Source: Amycolatopsis thermophila (lineage in GTDB: Bacteria; Actinomycetota; Actinomycetes; Mycobacteriales; Pseudonocardiaceae). Taken from it: DNA of 64,000 nt. Shown piece after piece: positions 1-7,156 of the stretch (positions are counted from its first letter, which is position 1; every line of letters starts with the position of its first letter). Where the stretch lies: positions 6,758,001 through 6,822,000 of the forward strand of contig NZ_JAUSUT010000001.1 of NCBI RefSeq assembly GCF_030814215.1, written 5' to 3'. The translations under genes and the position numbers were made by a program. The notes under the pieces were generated by a model. The model was not told the origin of the DNA. It ran no database searches and saw only the letters and a program-made list of their open reading frames with translations.

Positions 1-851
1 AGGTGCTCGGGCAGTGCGGAGTGCACCAGGGCCTCGTTGACGGCGACCACCTGCCCGCGCAGGAGTGCGTAGTGGGTCAGGCGCCGGTCGTCCCCGGCGG
101 TGCCGGAGGTGACGTAGTCCTCCAGGTTGTCGTAGACCAGGTCGGCCCGGTAGATGGCCAGGATGCCCGACGTCGGTGCGACCGCGCCGAGGATGGACCG
201 GGCTACCCGGGTGACCATGCACCAGGTGACCATTTCCAGGTCCACGATCCGCGTGAGCAGGTTCCGGTGCCGGTTCTCCACGAGCGTGAGGCCGGTGGCC
301 GCCTGAATCCGATCGTTGGACATTGCCCGCAGGACGTGGGCGAGGGCGTGCTTGTCCAGCACGGAGTCCGAGTCCACCGTGACGATGTAGTCGACCTTGC
401 GCCGGTCGAGCTTGTTCAGCACGTTGGCCTGGGCGTGCCGCTTGCCCTGGTTGGTCTGGCGGTGCCAGGTGACCAGCGGGTGGTGGAACGGTTCGACCGG
501 GACGGCGGAGCCGTCGTCGACCACGTGGATCTCATCCGGCGGCCGGGTCTGTTGCACCAGGGCCATGACGGTCCGGCGCAGCAGCTCGGCCTCTTCGTTG
601 TAGGTGGGGACGATCGCGACCACCCACCCCTTCGCAACCGGCAGGTGGGTGAACTTGCGGCCGATCACCGCCGCCCCGAGGTAGTAGATCATGATCGCGG
701 TCGCCACCGTGTAGAACCAGAAGGTGACGCTGGTGGGCTCTGAGTGCCCCCACACGAAGTGGTAGTAGGTCGTCCATGCCGTCGCGGCGAGCACGGAGAC
801 GACACAGGCCAGCAGCGGCCAGAACCGGCCGGACTTACTTGCTGTCGACAC
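1..851 (-). CDS. Processive GT2 glycosyltransferase (hyaluronan/chitin-synthase-like), C-terminus beyond window
   Basis: A membrane family-2 glycosyltransferase that should polymerise a nucleotide-activated sugar at the inner face of the membrane. I start it at the GTG at 851, which has GGAGG a few bases upstream; the first 284 residues are present. Two hydrophobic segments (about residues 10-27 and 42-62) precede the GT-A domain. Visible motifs are VPTYNEE, DDGS, the metal-binding TVDSDS and the late TAGDDRRLT motif; the QxxRW product-exit motif would lie outside the window. The start overlaps the end of the 54-residue LAYTG gene by 17 bases, so translational coupling is likely. It lies downstream of a nucleotide-sugar dehydrogenase, suggesting a uronic-acid-containing polymer. 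Class is confident; product is inferred. Confidence 0.85.
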   Translation of the reverse strand, partial: MSTASKSGRFWPLLACVVSVLAATAWTTYYHFVWGHSEPTSVTFWFYTVATAIMIYYLGAAVIGRKFTHLPVAKGWVVAIVPTYNEEAELLRRTVMALVQQTRPPDEIHVVDDGSAVPVEPFHHPLVTWHRQTNQGKRHAQANVLNKLDRRKVDYIVTVDSDSVLDKHALAHVLRAMSNDRIQAATGLTLVENRHRNLLTRIVDLEMVTWCMVTRVARSILGAVAPTSGILAIYRADLVYDNLEDYVTSGTAGDDRRLTHYALLRGQVVAVNEALVHSALPEH

Positions 852-999
852 GGTGCCTCCGTCGAGAGCCGAAGCGGTACAGCACGATCCCGAGGACGAT
901 GAGGGCGACGGCGATGGCCACCATCCATTCCAGGCCGAAGTGAATGCCGGCAATGGTGAAGCCAGCGGCGCCGGTGTAGGCGAGCTTAGGGGTGTACAC
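835..999 (-). CDS. 54-residue single-pass membrane peptide with LAYTG sortase-like motif
   Basis: A small gene too short for routine calling. It starts with GTG at 999, preceded by GAGGAG at good spacing, and lies 13 bases after the dehydrogenase stop. The peptide begins MYTPK, then LAYTG at residues 6-10, a hydrophobic stretch (about residues 11-40) and a basic tail with RRRHR. That order (LAxTG, hydrophobic span, arginines) is the architecture of a class E sortase sorting signal, which actinomycetes read as LAXTG. Unlike a normal substrate it has almost no passenger in front of the motif. It is sandwiched between and coupled to two polysaccharide genes. Coding status is well supported by position and ribosome binding site; a sortase substrate role is inference, and a simple accessory subunit of the synthase is the alternative. 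Confidence 0.7.
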   Translation of the reverse strand: MYTPKLAYTGAAGFTIAGIHFGLEWMVAIAVALIVLGIVLYRFGSRRRHRVDSK

Positions 1000-1012
1000 G
1001 ATTCTCCTCGGG

Positions 1013-2308
1013 TCAGAGCACCTGGAGGTGCGGAAGCGTGAGTCGGTAGGTGGCGTCCAGAACCAGCTCCTCGTCGGCGAGCCAGTCCAGATCGAGGCCG
1101 GGATGGGCGGTGTGCACGATCACCAGATCCCACGACCCTTCCGGCGCATCGGCGGTCATCACGTGCTCGCCGACGCGGATCTGGTCGACCAAGGGGTCCG
1201 TGAAGTGGACGTCGGCGCCGCGCCGGTTCAGCTCCGCGATGATCTCCAGGGCCGGAGACTCGCGGACGTCGGCCACGCCAGGCTTGTAGGCCACACCCAC
1301 CACGAGGACGCGAGCGCCGAACAGCGCGATGCTGTTGTCAGCCAGCACCTCCTGGGCGCGACGCACCACGTCGAGCGGCCGGTGCGCGATGGCGGTCATC
1401 GCGGCCTCGGTGATCGGGGAGCTGACGCGGCGACGGCGCAGCTCCCAGAGGAGATAGTGCGGGTCGCACGGGATGCAGTGCCCCCCGACACCGGGGCCAG
1501 GATAGAAGGGCATGAATCCGAACGGCTTCGTGGCCGCCGCCGTGATGATCTCCATCGGGTCGAGATCGAGGGAGCGGACCGCGCTGGCGAACTCGTTGGC
1601 GAAGGCGATGTTGACGGCCCGAAACGTGTTCTCCAGGAGCTTGGTGGCCTCGGCCGCCTCCGGCGAGGAGACCACGTGCACCACCGGCGCCGAGTCGGCC
1701 AGCAGCCCGATTGCTCGACGGGTGCACTCGTCGGTGACGCCACCCACCACCCGAGGGGTGCGCTCCGGCACGTGGTTGGCATCACCGGGGTCGATCCGCT
1801 CGGGGCTGAACGCCACGAAGACGTCGCGGCCCACGAACAGCTCGCGCGCCTCCAGTTCGGCCACGAGCAGATCGCGCGTGGAGCCGACATAGGTGGTGGA
1901 GGTCAGAACGATCGTCTGGCCGGGCATCGCAGCCTCGGCAACCATGACGCACGCATCGTGCAGCGGCCCCAGGTCCGGGACGAGGTGCTCGTCCACGGGC
2001 GTGGGAACGCACACGACGATCGCGCCCACCTCGGAGAGCCGCGTCGGCTCGTTGGTGATTTCCAGCCGCTCGCTCAGGTGCCGGGCAAGACGCTGGTGGT
2101 CACTGGCCAACAGATCGGCGCGGTCAGCCTTGATATCTGCCAGGCGGCTCTCCGAAATGTCGAAGCCGACGACCTGGCGACCGGCTTCGGCGAAGGCGAG
2201 CGCCGTGGGGAGCCCGACGTACCCGAGGCCGACGATGGCCACGGAGTCGAGCGTGACAGGAACCCCATCAGATCGATCACCTGATTGGGGCAGGAGGACA
2301 GAGGTCAT
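1013..2308 (-). CDS. UDP-sugar 6-dehydrogenase, UDP-HexNAc (WecC/TviB/WbpA) type
   Basis: A 431-residue NAD-dependent nucleotide-sugar dehydrogenase that oxidises C6 of a UDP-hexose to the uronate in two steps. The Rossmann motif VAIVGLGYVGLP sits near residue 23. The catalytic cysteine is in PGVGGHCIPCDPHYL; this form is typical of the UDP-N-acetylhexosamine dehydrogenases, whereas UDP-glucose dehydrogenases have GFGGSCFPKD. The central domain carries KLLENTFRAVNIAFANE. The start at 2308 has AGGGGAAG upstream. It is the first visible gene of an operon with the LAYTG peptide and the GT2 synthase, and presumably supplies the uronate donor. UDP-GlcNAc or UDP-ManNAc is the likely substrate from the motif, but UDP-glucose is not excluded. 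Confidence 0.88.
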   Translation of the reverse strand: MTSVLLPQSGDRSDGVPVTLDSVAIVGLGYVGLPTALAFAEAGRQVVGFDISESRLADIKADRADLLASDHQRLARHLSERLEITNEPTRLSEVGAIVVCVPTPVDEHLVPDLGPLHDACVMVAEAAMPGQTIVLTSTTYVGSTRDLLVAELEARELFVGRDVFVAFSPERIDPGDANHVPERTPRVVGGVTDECTRRAIGLLADSAPVVHVVSSPEAAEATKLLENTFRAVNIAFANEFASAVRSLDLDPMEIITAAATKPFGFMPFYPGPGVGGHCIPCDPHYLLWELRRRRVSSPITEAAMTAIAHRPLDVVRRAQEVLADNSIALFGARVLVVGVAYKPGVADVRESPALEIIAELNRRGADVHFTDPLVDQIRVGEHVMTADAPEGSWDLVIVHTAHPGLDLDWLADEELVLDATYRLTLPHLQVL

Positions 2309-2459
2309 GAACTTCCCCTGGATGCGCTGACAGCGATCTTGTTCGCTGTGTCAGCCCCTTCATCGCCGCCACAGAATCGGACGTTAACGGCGTTCAACCT
2401 CGTAAATCGGCAACAAACCGGCGGTATTCGATCTTCACCCGGCAGATACCAGCAGGTGG

Positions 2460-2482
2460 ATCATGGGATCTTTTCCCATGAT
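2460..2482. repeat. Inverted repeat upstream of the polysaccharide operon
   Basis: A perfect 9-bp inverted repeat, ATCATGGGA and TCCCATGAT, is separated by five bases. Outer bases TGG and CCA extend it imperfectly with a three-base bulge. It lies about 150 bp upstream of the dehydrogenase start in a locally AT-richer stretch. No T-tract follows, so an operator or mRNA hairpin is more likely than an intrinsic terminator. Confidence 0.45.
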
Positions 2483-2639
2483 GATCCATCACAGAGCGCT
2501 CCTGATCGACGTTCAACTTCACTCGAATGGTCCAAAACTCGGCGGACGCTCAGGAACGCGCTGTTAGGCTGCCACGGCCTCGCCCGCCCCCTCCGGGTCG
2601 TGTTTGGATGCGCTGCTGGAGGCAGGCTGCGCGGGCGAG

Positions 2640-2913
2640 GCGCCTAGCTCTGCTCGCCTACGACACCGGCACCGCCCGCCGGATCGCCGAGCCGATGCCC
2701 ACCCAGGCCACCGTCGAAGGCGACGCGCTGCTGCAAGCCGACATCGAGGTCGAGGACTGCTACTTCCGGATGCTCATGCCCGACGAGATCAAGCTCGCCA
2801 TGGCCTTCCGGCACGACTTCGTGCTCCTGGGCAACAAGCGCGAGCAGGTCAAACTCGCCGGAAACGCCGTCACCCCGCCCGCCGCGCGCGACCTCAATGC
2901 CCTCGCGGCCTGA
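2640..2913 (+). pseudogene. C-terminal remnant of a DNA cytosine-5 methyltransferase
   Basis: The reading frame ending at 2913 encodes only the last part of a C5-cytosine methyltransferase of the phage/plasmid type. EPMPTQ, DCYFRMLMPDEI, GNKREQVKLAGNAVTPP and the following ARDL match the C-terminal target-recognition and closing-helix region of that family. The catalytic PCQ and ENV motifs are absent, and upstream sequence in this frame is low-complexity and not homologous. It is therefore a truncated, inactive copy. With the helicase fragment downstream it points to a decayed plasmid or integrative conjugative element beside the arsenic genes. Confidence 0.65.
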
Positions 2914-2983
2914 CCGGCAGGTGGCACGCCCCGCAGCGGGCGGGCCACCAGCCCCACAAACTCGAAGACCAAGGAGAGATCCG

Positions 2984-3187
2984 ATGAACACCGCTGCCGT
3001 GAAGAAGGCCCGCGCCGAGCTCGGCGACGACCACGAGTTCCTGTGCCGGGCGCTGGAAGGCCGCTACGGCGAACCCGCCTCACACCACGCCGACAGCCTG
3101 GTCCTCGAACCCGACGAGCTGGCCCAGCTGACCGAACCACAGGTCGCCGACCGGCCGATCGCCCACCTCGAAGCCGACGACGAGTAG
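2984..3187 (+). CDS. Small acidic protein of unknown function
   Basis: A 67-residue ORF starting at ATG 2984 with AGGAGA at good spacing. The product is strongly acidic, soluble, and has no recognisable motif beyond MNTAAVKKARAELGDDHEF. It sits 70 bases after the methyltransferase remnant, and a helicase remnant begins about 180 bases further on, so it was probably a small accessory gene of the same mobile element. I do not recognise the family. The ribosome binding site and codon-position GC bias support real coding; function is unknown. Confidence 0.5.
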   Translation: MNTAAVKKARAELGDDHEFLCRALEGRYGEPASHHADSLVLEPDELAQLTEPQVADRPIAHLEADDE

Positions 3188-3362
3188 GCACGGTGGGGAC
3201 AACCACGGTCGCCCCCACCTGCCCCAGGTCGGTCGGGTTGCTGTTTCTTCGTCGACGACCACCCCGGCGAGGCGGGTGTATCCGGCCGGAGAGCGGGCGC
3301 CGGGATGTGCGTATGCCGACTGCTCCCTCAAACGCCCGCTCTGGCTGGCCCCAAGCTCTCTC

Positions 3363-3930
3363 CGAACTCTTCGTCCGGGATCCGAGAGGACGTGGCCCCC
3401 GCGCTGAGACGGCACGGGGGCCACGTTTATGTCAACGCCCACGACAGCGTCCGGATCCTGCGCCACATCACCGAGAAGAGCTTCGACGCCTACTCCTGGC
3501 AGACGGTGTCGCGCAAGGCCGAGTTCATCGCCCAGGTCATGCGCCGGACGCCTGGATGTGCGCGAGATCGAGGACATCGGCGACGCGGCGCTGTCCTACA
3601 ACGAGGTCAAGGCCTTGGCGACCGGCCGGCCCGAGGTCATCGAGCACGCCGAAGCCAAGGCCGAACCCACCCGCCTGGAACGGCTGCAGCGCTCCCATGA
3701 CCAGAACCGGGCCCGGCTGCACCGGCAGGTCGAGGACGCCCGTGCCCGGGTGCCCGAACTCGAGGAAAGACTGGCCGACACCCGGCGCGCGGCGGTGACC
3801 GTGCCGCCCACCCGCGGCGAGGCGTTCGCGCTCACCCTGCGCGACGGCACCCGGCTCACCGACCGGGCCGCCGCCGGCGACGCGCTCGTCAACCAGCTCG
3901 CCGAACTCGCGCAGCTGGCCCAACGACGCC
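3363..3930 (+). pseudogene. Frameshifted C-terminal fragment of a plasmid-type helicase/methylase
   Basis: Two overlapping frames must be joined to read one protein. The first gives HVYVNAHDSVRILRHITEKS and SFDAYSWQTVSRKAEFIAQV; after about 3545 the other frame continues with LDVREIEDIGDAALSYNEVK, ALATGRP and a charged, coiled-coil-like helix region. This is the tail of the large SNF2-like helicase/N6-methylase proteins found on actinomycete plasmids and ICEs. The 5' helicase core is missing, there is a frameshift near 3545, and the 3' end runs into the tail of arsM on the other strand. Inactive remnant. Confidence 0.65.
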
Positions 3931-4692
3931 GGTCAGCCGGCCAGCGGGTTTGTCCGCGCGCACGATCGCCGAGTGCATGTTCTCGGCCGCCTCGTGCGTC
4001 GGCGTGATCTCGATGTCGGTGAACCCCGCTTCGGCCAGGCCGGACCGGTACTCGGCGAAGCTCAGCGCACCCGCGATGCAGGCGGTGTACTCGCCGCGCT
4101 CGGCCCGCTCGGCGACGGTCAGCTGGTCCTCGGCGACCACGTCGGAGATGCCGAGCCGCCCGCCGGGCTTGAGCACGCGGAACATCTCGGCGAACACCGC
4201 GGGCTTGTCGACCGACAGGTTGATCACGCAGTTGGAGATGATCACATCGACCCGGTTCGCCGGCAGCGGGATCGCCTCGATGTGCCCCTTGAGGAAGTCC
4301 ACGTTCGCCGCTCCGGCCTGCTGCGCGTTGGCCTGTGCGAGCGCGAGCATCTCCTCGGTCATGTCCAGTCCGTACACCCTGCCCGCCGGGCCCACCCGCC
4401 GCGCGGACAGCAGCACGTCGATGCCGCCGCCGGAGCCGAGATCGAGCACCGTCTCGCCCTCGCGCAGCTCCGCGACGGCCACTGGGTTGCCGCAGCCCAG
4501 GCTGGCCAGCACCGCTTCAGCCGGCAATGACGACCGCGCCGCCGCGTCGTACAAGCCGCCAGTCAGGTCGGGCACCTCGCTGTTGCATCCGCCGCCACAA
4601 CACGACGCCGCCGCTCCGGTGCTCGCCCGCACCGCCGCCTCCGCGTACCGCTCGCGCACCTGTTCACGCAGCTCCCGCGTCTGCTCACTCAC
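3889..4692 (-). CDS. arsM: Arsenite S-adenosylmethionine methyltransferase ArsM
   Basis: A 267-residue SAM-dependent enzyme that methylates As(III) to volatile or less toxic methylarsenicals. I place the start at GTG 4692, with GGAGG eight bases upstream; the frame is open further upstream but that part is antisense to arsR. The SAM motif is VLDLGSGGGIDVLL, with conserved cysteines in SCCGGGCNS, NCVINLSVDK and TACIAGAL. It is divergent from arsR-acr3-arsC across about 90 bases and probably ArsR-controlled. Oddity: the last dozen or so residues lie antisense to the helicase remnant and look like read-through into foreign sequence, suggesting the 3' end was replaced at a recombination junction. 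Activity is probably retained because the catalytic domain is complete. Confidence 0.9.
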   Translation of the reverse strand: MSEQTRELREQVRERYAEAAVRASTGAAASCCGGGCNSEVPDLTGGLYDAAARSSLPAEAVLASLGCGNPVAVAELREGETVLDLGSGGGIDVLLSARRVGPAGRVYGLDMTEEMLALAQANAQQAGAANVDFLKGHIEAIPLPANRVDVIISNCVINLSVDKPAVFAEMFRVLKPGGRLGISDVVAEDQLTVAERAERGEYTACIAGALSFAEYRSGLAEAGFTDIEITPTHEAAENMHSAIVRADKPAGRLTGVVGPAARVRRAG

Positions 4693-4716
4693 TTGAAACA
4701 CCTCCACACCCGAATA

Positions 4717-4783
4717 TCGATGCCCGTCGATGACAACCCCTGAATCGATGGACGTCAAGATAGAAGTTTGTTTAGATAGGGGC
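4717..4783. promoter_or_regulatory. Divergent ars control region with TCGATG repeats
   Basis: Between arsM and arsR the hexamer TCGATG occurs at 4717, 4727 and 4745. A -10-like TAGATA lies at 4774-4779, a few bases before GTG 4784, which would give an almost leaderless arsR transcript. ArsR repressors normally bind such divergent regions; that these repeats are the operator is inference. Confidence 0.45.
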
Positions 4784-5152
4784 GTGTCGAAACAGCTGCC
4801 GATGGTGGACGCCGGGACCGAGTGTTGCTCACCGTTGGTGCGAGAGCCCCTGTCCGCGGCACAGGCCGCGGACCTGGCCAAGGTGTTCAAGGCCGTCGGC
4901 GACCCGGTGCGGTTGCGGCTGCTGTCGCTGATCGCCTCCCACGACGGCGGCGAAGCCTGCGTGTGCGATCTGACCGGCACCTTCGACCTGACGGGGCCGA
5001 CCATCTCCCACCACCTCAAGGTGCTGCGCGAGTCCGGCCTGATCACCGGCGAGCGGCGCGGCACCTGGATCTACTACCGCGTGCAGCCCCAGACCCTGGC
5101 CCGGCTCTCGGCCGTCCTCACCCCCGCGGAAGGCTCGGTGGTGACGGCGTGA
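4784..5152 (+). CDS. arsR: ArsR family As(III)-responsive repressor
   Basis: A 122-residue winged-helix repressor of the SmtB/ArsR family that releases DNA on binding As(III). I prefer GTG 4784 over the in-frame ATG at 4730, because the ATG lies inside the divergent promoter and a -10-like element sits just before the GTG. The recognition helix region reads TGPTISHHLKVLRESGLI. Candidate metal ligands are C14-C15 (ECCSPL) and C59 (with C61) in EACVCDL, the arrangement known in Corynebacterium glutamicum ArsR. The stop overlaps the acr3 start as GTGA, so repressor and pump are translationally coupled. Confidence 0.92.
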   Translation: MSKQLPMVDAGTECCSPLVREPLSAAQAADLAKVFKAVGDPVRLRLLSLIASHDGGEACVCDLTGTFDLTGPTISHHLKVLRESGLITGERRGTWIYYRVQPQTLARLSAVLTPAEGSVVTA

Positions 5153-6225
5153 CGACCACCGACACGGCGCCCGCCGGGGTTGTCGGCAAGCTGTCCACGC
5201 TGGACCGGTTCCTGCCGGTGTGGATCGGCGGGGCGATGGTCCTCGGGTTGCTGGCCGGACGCTGGATCCCCGGCCTGGGCACTGCCCTCGATGCGGTGGC
5301 CATCGACGGGATCTCGCTGCCGATCGCGCTCGGGTTGCTGGTGATGATGTACCCGGTGCTGGCCAAGGTCCGCTACGACCGGCTGGACTCGGTCACCCGC
5401 GACCGGAAACTGCTCTGGCCCTCGCTCGTGCTGAACTGGCTGGTCGGCCCGGCGCTGATGTTCGCGCTGGCCTGGCTGCTCCTGCCGGACCTGCCCGAGT
5501 ACCGCACCGGCCTGATCATCGTCGGCCTGGCCCGCTGCATCGCCATGGTCATCATCTGGAACGACCTCGCCTGCGGCGACCGCGAGGCCGCCGCGGTGCT
5601 GGTCGCGCTCAACTCGGTCTTCCAGGTGATCATGTTCGGCGTGCTGGGCTGGTTCTACCTCTCGGTGCTGCCCGGCTGGCTCGGCCTGGACACCACCGCG
5701 CTGAGCGTGCCGGGCTGGCAAATCGCGAAGAGCACGCTGATCTTCCTCGGCATCCCGCTCGTGGCCGGTTACCTCACCCGTCGCCTCGGCGAACGCGCCC
5801 GCGGGCTCCAGTGGTACGAGTCCCGTTTCCTGCCGCGCATCGGGCCCATCGCCCTGTACGGGCTGCTGTTCACCATCGTCGTGCTGTTCGCCCTGCAGGG
5901 CAACGAAATCACCAGCCGTCCGCTCGACGTCGCCCGCATCGCGCTGCCACTGCTGGTCTACTTCGGACTCATGTGGGCCGGCTCCTACGCCCTCGGCAAG
6001 GCGATCGGCCTGAACTACGAGCGCACCACCACGCTCGCCTTCACCGCGGCGGGCAACAACTTCGAGCTCGCCATCGCCGTCGCTGTCGCGACCTTCGGCG
6101 CCACCAGCGGCCAAGCCCTCGCCGGCGTGGTCGGACCGCTCATCGAAGTGCCGGTCCTCGTCGCGCTCGTCTACGTCTCGCTCGCCCTGCGCCGCCGATT
6201 CACCCAGCCGGAGCCCACCCCATGA
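5149..6225 (+). CDS. acr3: ACR3 family arsenite efflux permease
   Basis: A 358-residue membrane exporter of the BART superfamily that extrudes As(III) using the proton motive force. About ten hydrophobic segments are visible. The conserved cysteine lies in VGLARCIAMVIIWNDLACGD, and the family motif FTAAGNNFELAIAVAVA is near residue 300. It starts at GTG 5149, overlapping the arsR stop, and its own stop overlaps arsC as ATGA. The three genes are thus one coupled operon: sensor, pump, reductase. Length and motifs match ACR3 rather than the unrelated ArsB family. Confidence 0.93.
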   Translation: MTTTDTAPAGVVGKLSTLDRFLPVWIGGAMVLGLLAGRWIPGLGTALDAVAIDGISLPIALGLLVMMYPVLAKVRYDRLDSVTRDRKLLWPSLVLNWLVGPALMFALAWLLLPDLPEYRTGLIIVGLARCIAMVIIWNDLACGDREAAAVLVALNSVFQVIMFGVLGWFYLSVLPGWLGLDTTALSVPGWQIAKSTLIFLGIPLVAGYLTRRLGERARGLQWYESRFLPRIGPIALYGLLFTIVVLFALQGNEITSRPLDVARIALPLLVYFGLMWAGSYALGKAIGLNYERTTTLAFTAAGNNFELAIAVAVATFGATSGQALAGVVGPLIEVPVLVALVYVSLALRRRFTQPEPTP

Positions 6226-6629
6226 CCACACCCGAAGTCCTCTTCGTCTGCGTCCACAACGCCGGCCGCTCCCAGATGGCCGCCGCCCTGCTCGACCACC
6301 ACGCCGCCGGACGCGTCACCGTCCGCTCCGCCGGATCCGCCCCCGCCGACACCGTCAACCCCGCCGTCGTCGAAGTCATGGCCGAACTCGGTCTCGACCT
6401 GTCCAAGGAATTTCCCAAGCCGCTGACCACCGAGGCCGTGCAGGCGGCCGACGTCGTGATCACCATGGGCTGCGGCGACGCCTGCCCCGTCTTCCCCGGC
6501 AAGCGCTACCTCGACTGGCAACTCGACGACCCCGCCGGCAAAGGCGTCGACGCGGTACGTCCCATCCGCGACGAGATCGACCGGCGCGTGCGCGCCCTGC
6601 TCGACGAACTCGTGCCCGCACGAGCGTGA
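6222..6629 (+). CDS. arsC: Arsenate reductase, low-molecular-weight phosphatase fold
   Basis: A 135-residue arsenate reductase converting As(V) to As(III) for export by ACR3. The P-loop CVHNAGRS begins at Cys10. Two further cysteines (Cys84 and Cys88) sit in MGCGDACPVFPGKRY, the position of the Cys82/Cys89 relay in thioredoxin-coupled ArsC, although the spacing here is shorter. The electron donor could be thioredoxin or mycothiol. It is the last gene of the arsR-acr3-arsC operon, with an ATGA overlap to acr3. Confidence 0.92.
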   Translation: MTTPEVLFVCVHNAGRSQMAAALLDHHAAGRVTVRSAGSAPADTVNPAVVEVMAELGLDLSKEFPKPLTTEAVQAADVVITMGCGDACPVFPGKRYLDWQLDDPAGKGVDAVRPIRDEIDRRVRALLDELVPARA

Positions 6630-7156
6630 TCCGGCCAGGGGTTTGGTGCGCGCCCACCCGCTCATCGGGCTGGTGAGGATCGGGCATCCCGAGTGGCGGG
6701 CCGCGCCATCGAGCACGGCCTTCCCGGAGAACGCCACGGGCCCAACCGGCCGAGAGCGGGCTGCCGCGGGACGCGGCTCGGTGAAGGACCAAACACCGGT
6801 TGCGCCGGCGCCGGAGCAGGCACCGTGCAGCAGGCGGGGCGCCGCTCGGCGAGCTCGCGGTCCAGGTGCTGAATGTCCGCGTCGCACAGCAAGTACCTCG
6901 GCAGGCTGGACAGCGGCATCAGCACCTGGCTTGGCGTCGCTGACCCGGACCGGGCTCGCGCCGGCGTAGACCTTCCGAGAGGGGCATCGCCAGCCGACCA
7001 CGGCGTTGTCGCCGAAAACCCAGGGTTCTCGCATGCTCGACAACGACGGCGGCTGGGACCGCAACGGCAACCGCTGTGTCAAGTGCCGGATGCGGCACCG
7101 GCTGGCACATGACGACCGAGAGTGGCGGCTTCGTCGAAGGTTCGCGGGCGGGTGCC
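6630..7156. other. Gene-free stretch between arsC and nicD
   Basis: About 527 bases with no ORF that carries recognisable motifs, a good start and codon bias together. A minus-strand frame (6662-6925) begins with plausible protein-like sequence, then degenerates. I see no terminator hairpin with a T-tract. Likely decayed sequence at the edge of the arsenic island. Confidence 0.4.

Noticed and set aside
1013-2308. UDP-glucose dehydrogenase supplying hyaluronan synthesis
   Set aside because: The catalytic-cysteine motif is GGHCIPCD, the UDP-HexNAc type, so the simple hyaluronan reading is not supported.
4693-5064. N-terminal extension of arsM upstream of 4692
   Set aside because: It would be antisense to arsR; the GTG at 4692 has a ribosome binding site and the family N-terminus.
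5074-6231. 385-codon minus-strand frame opposite acr3
   Set aside because: Antisense shadow in GC-rich DNA; the plus strand carries a complete ACR3 permease with all motifs.
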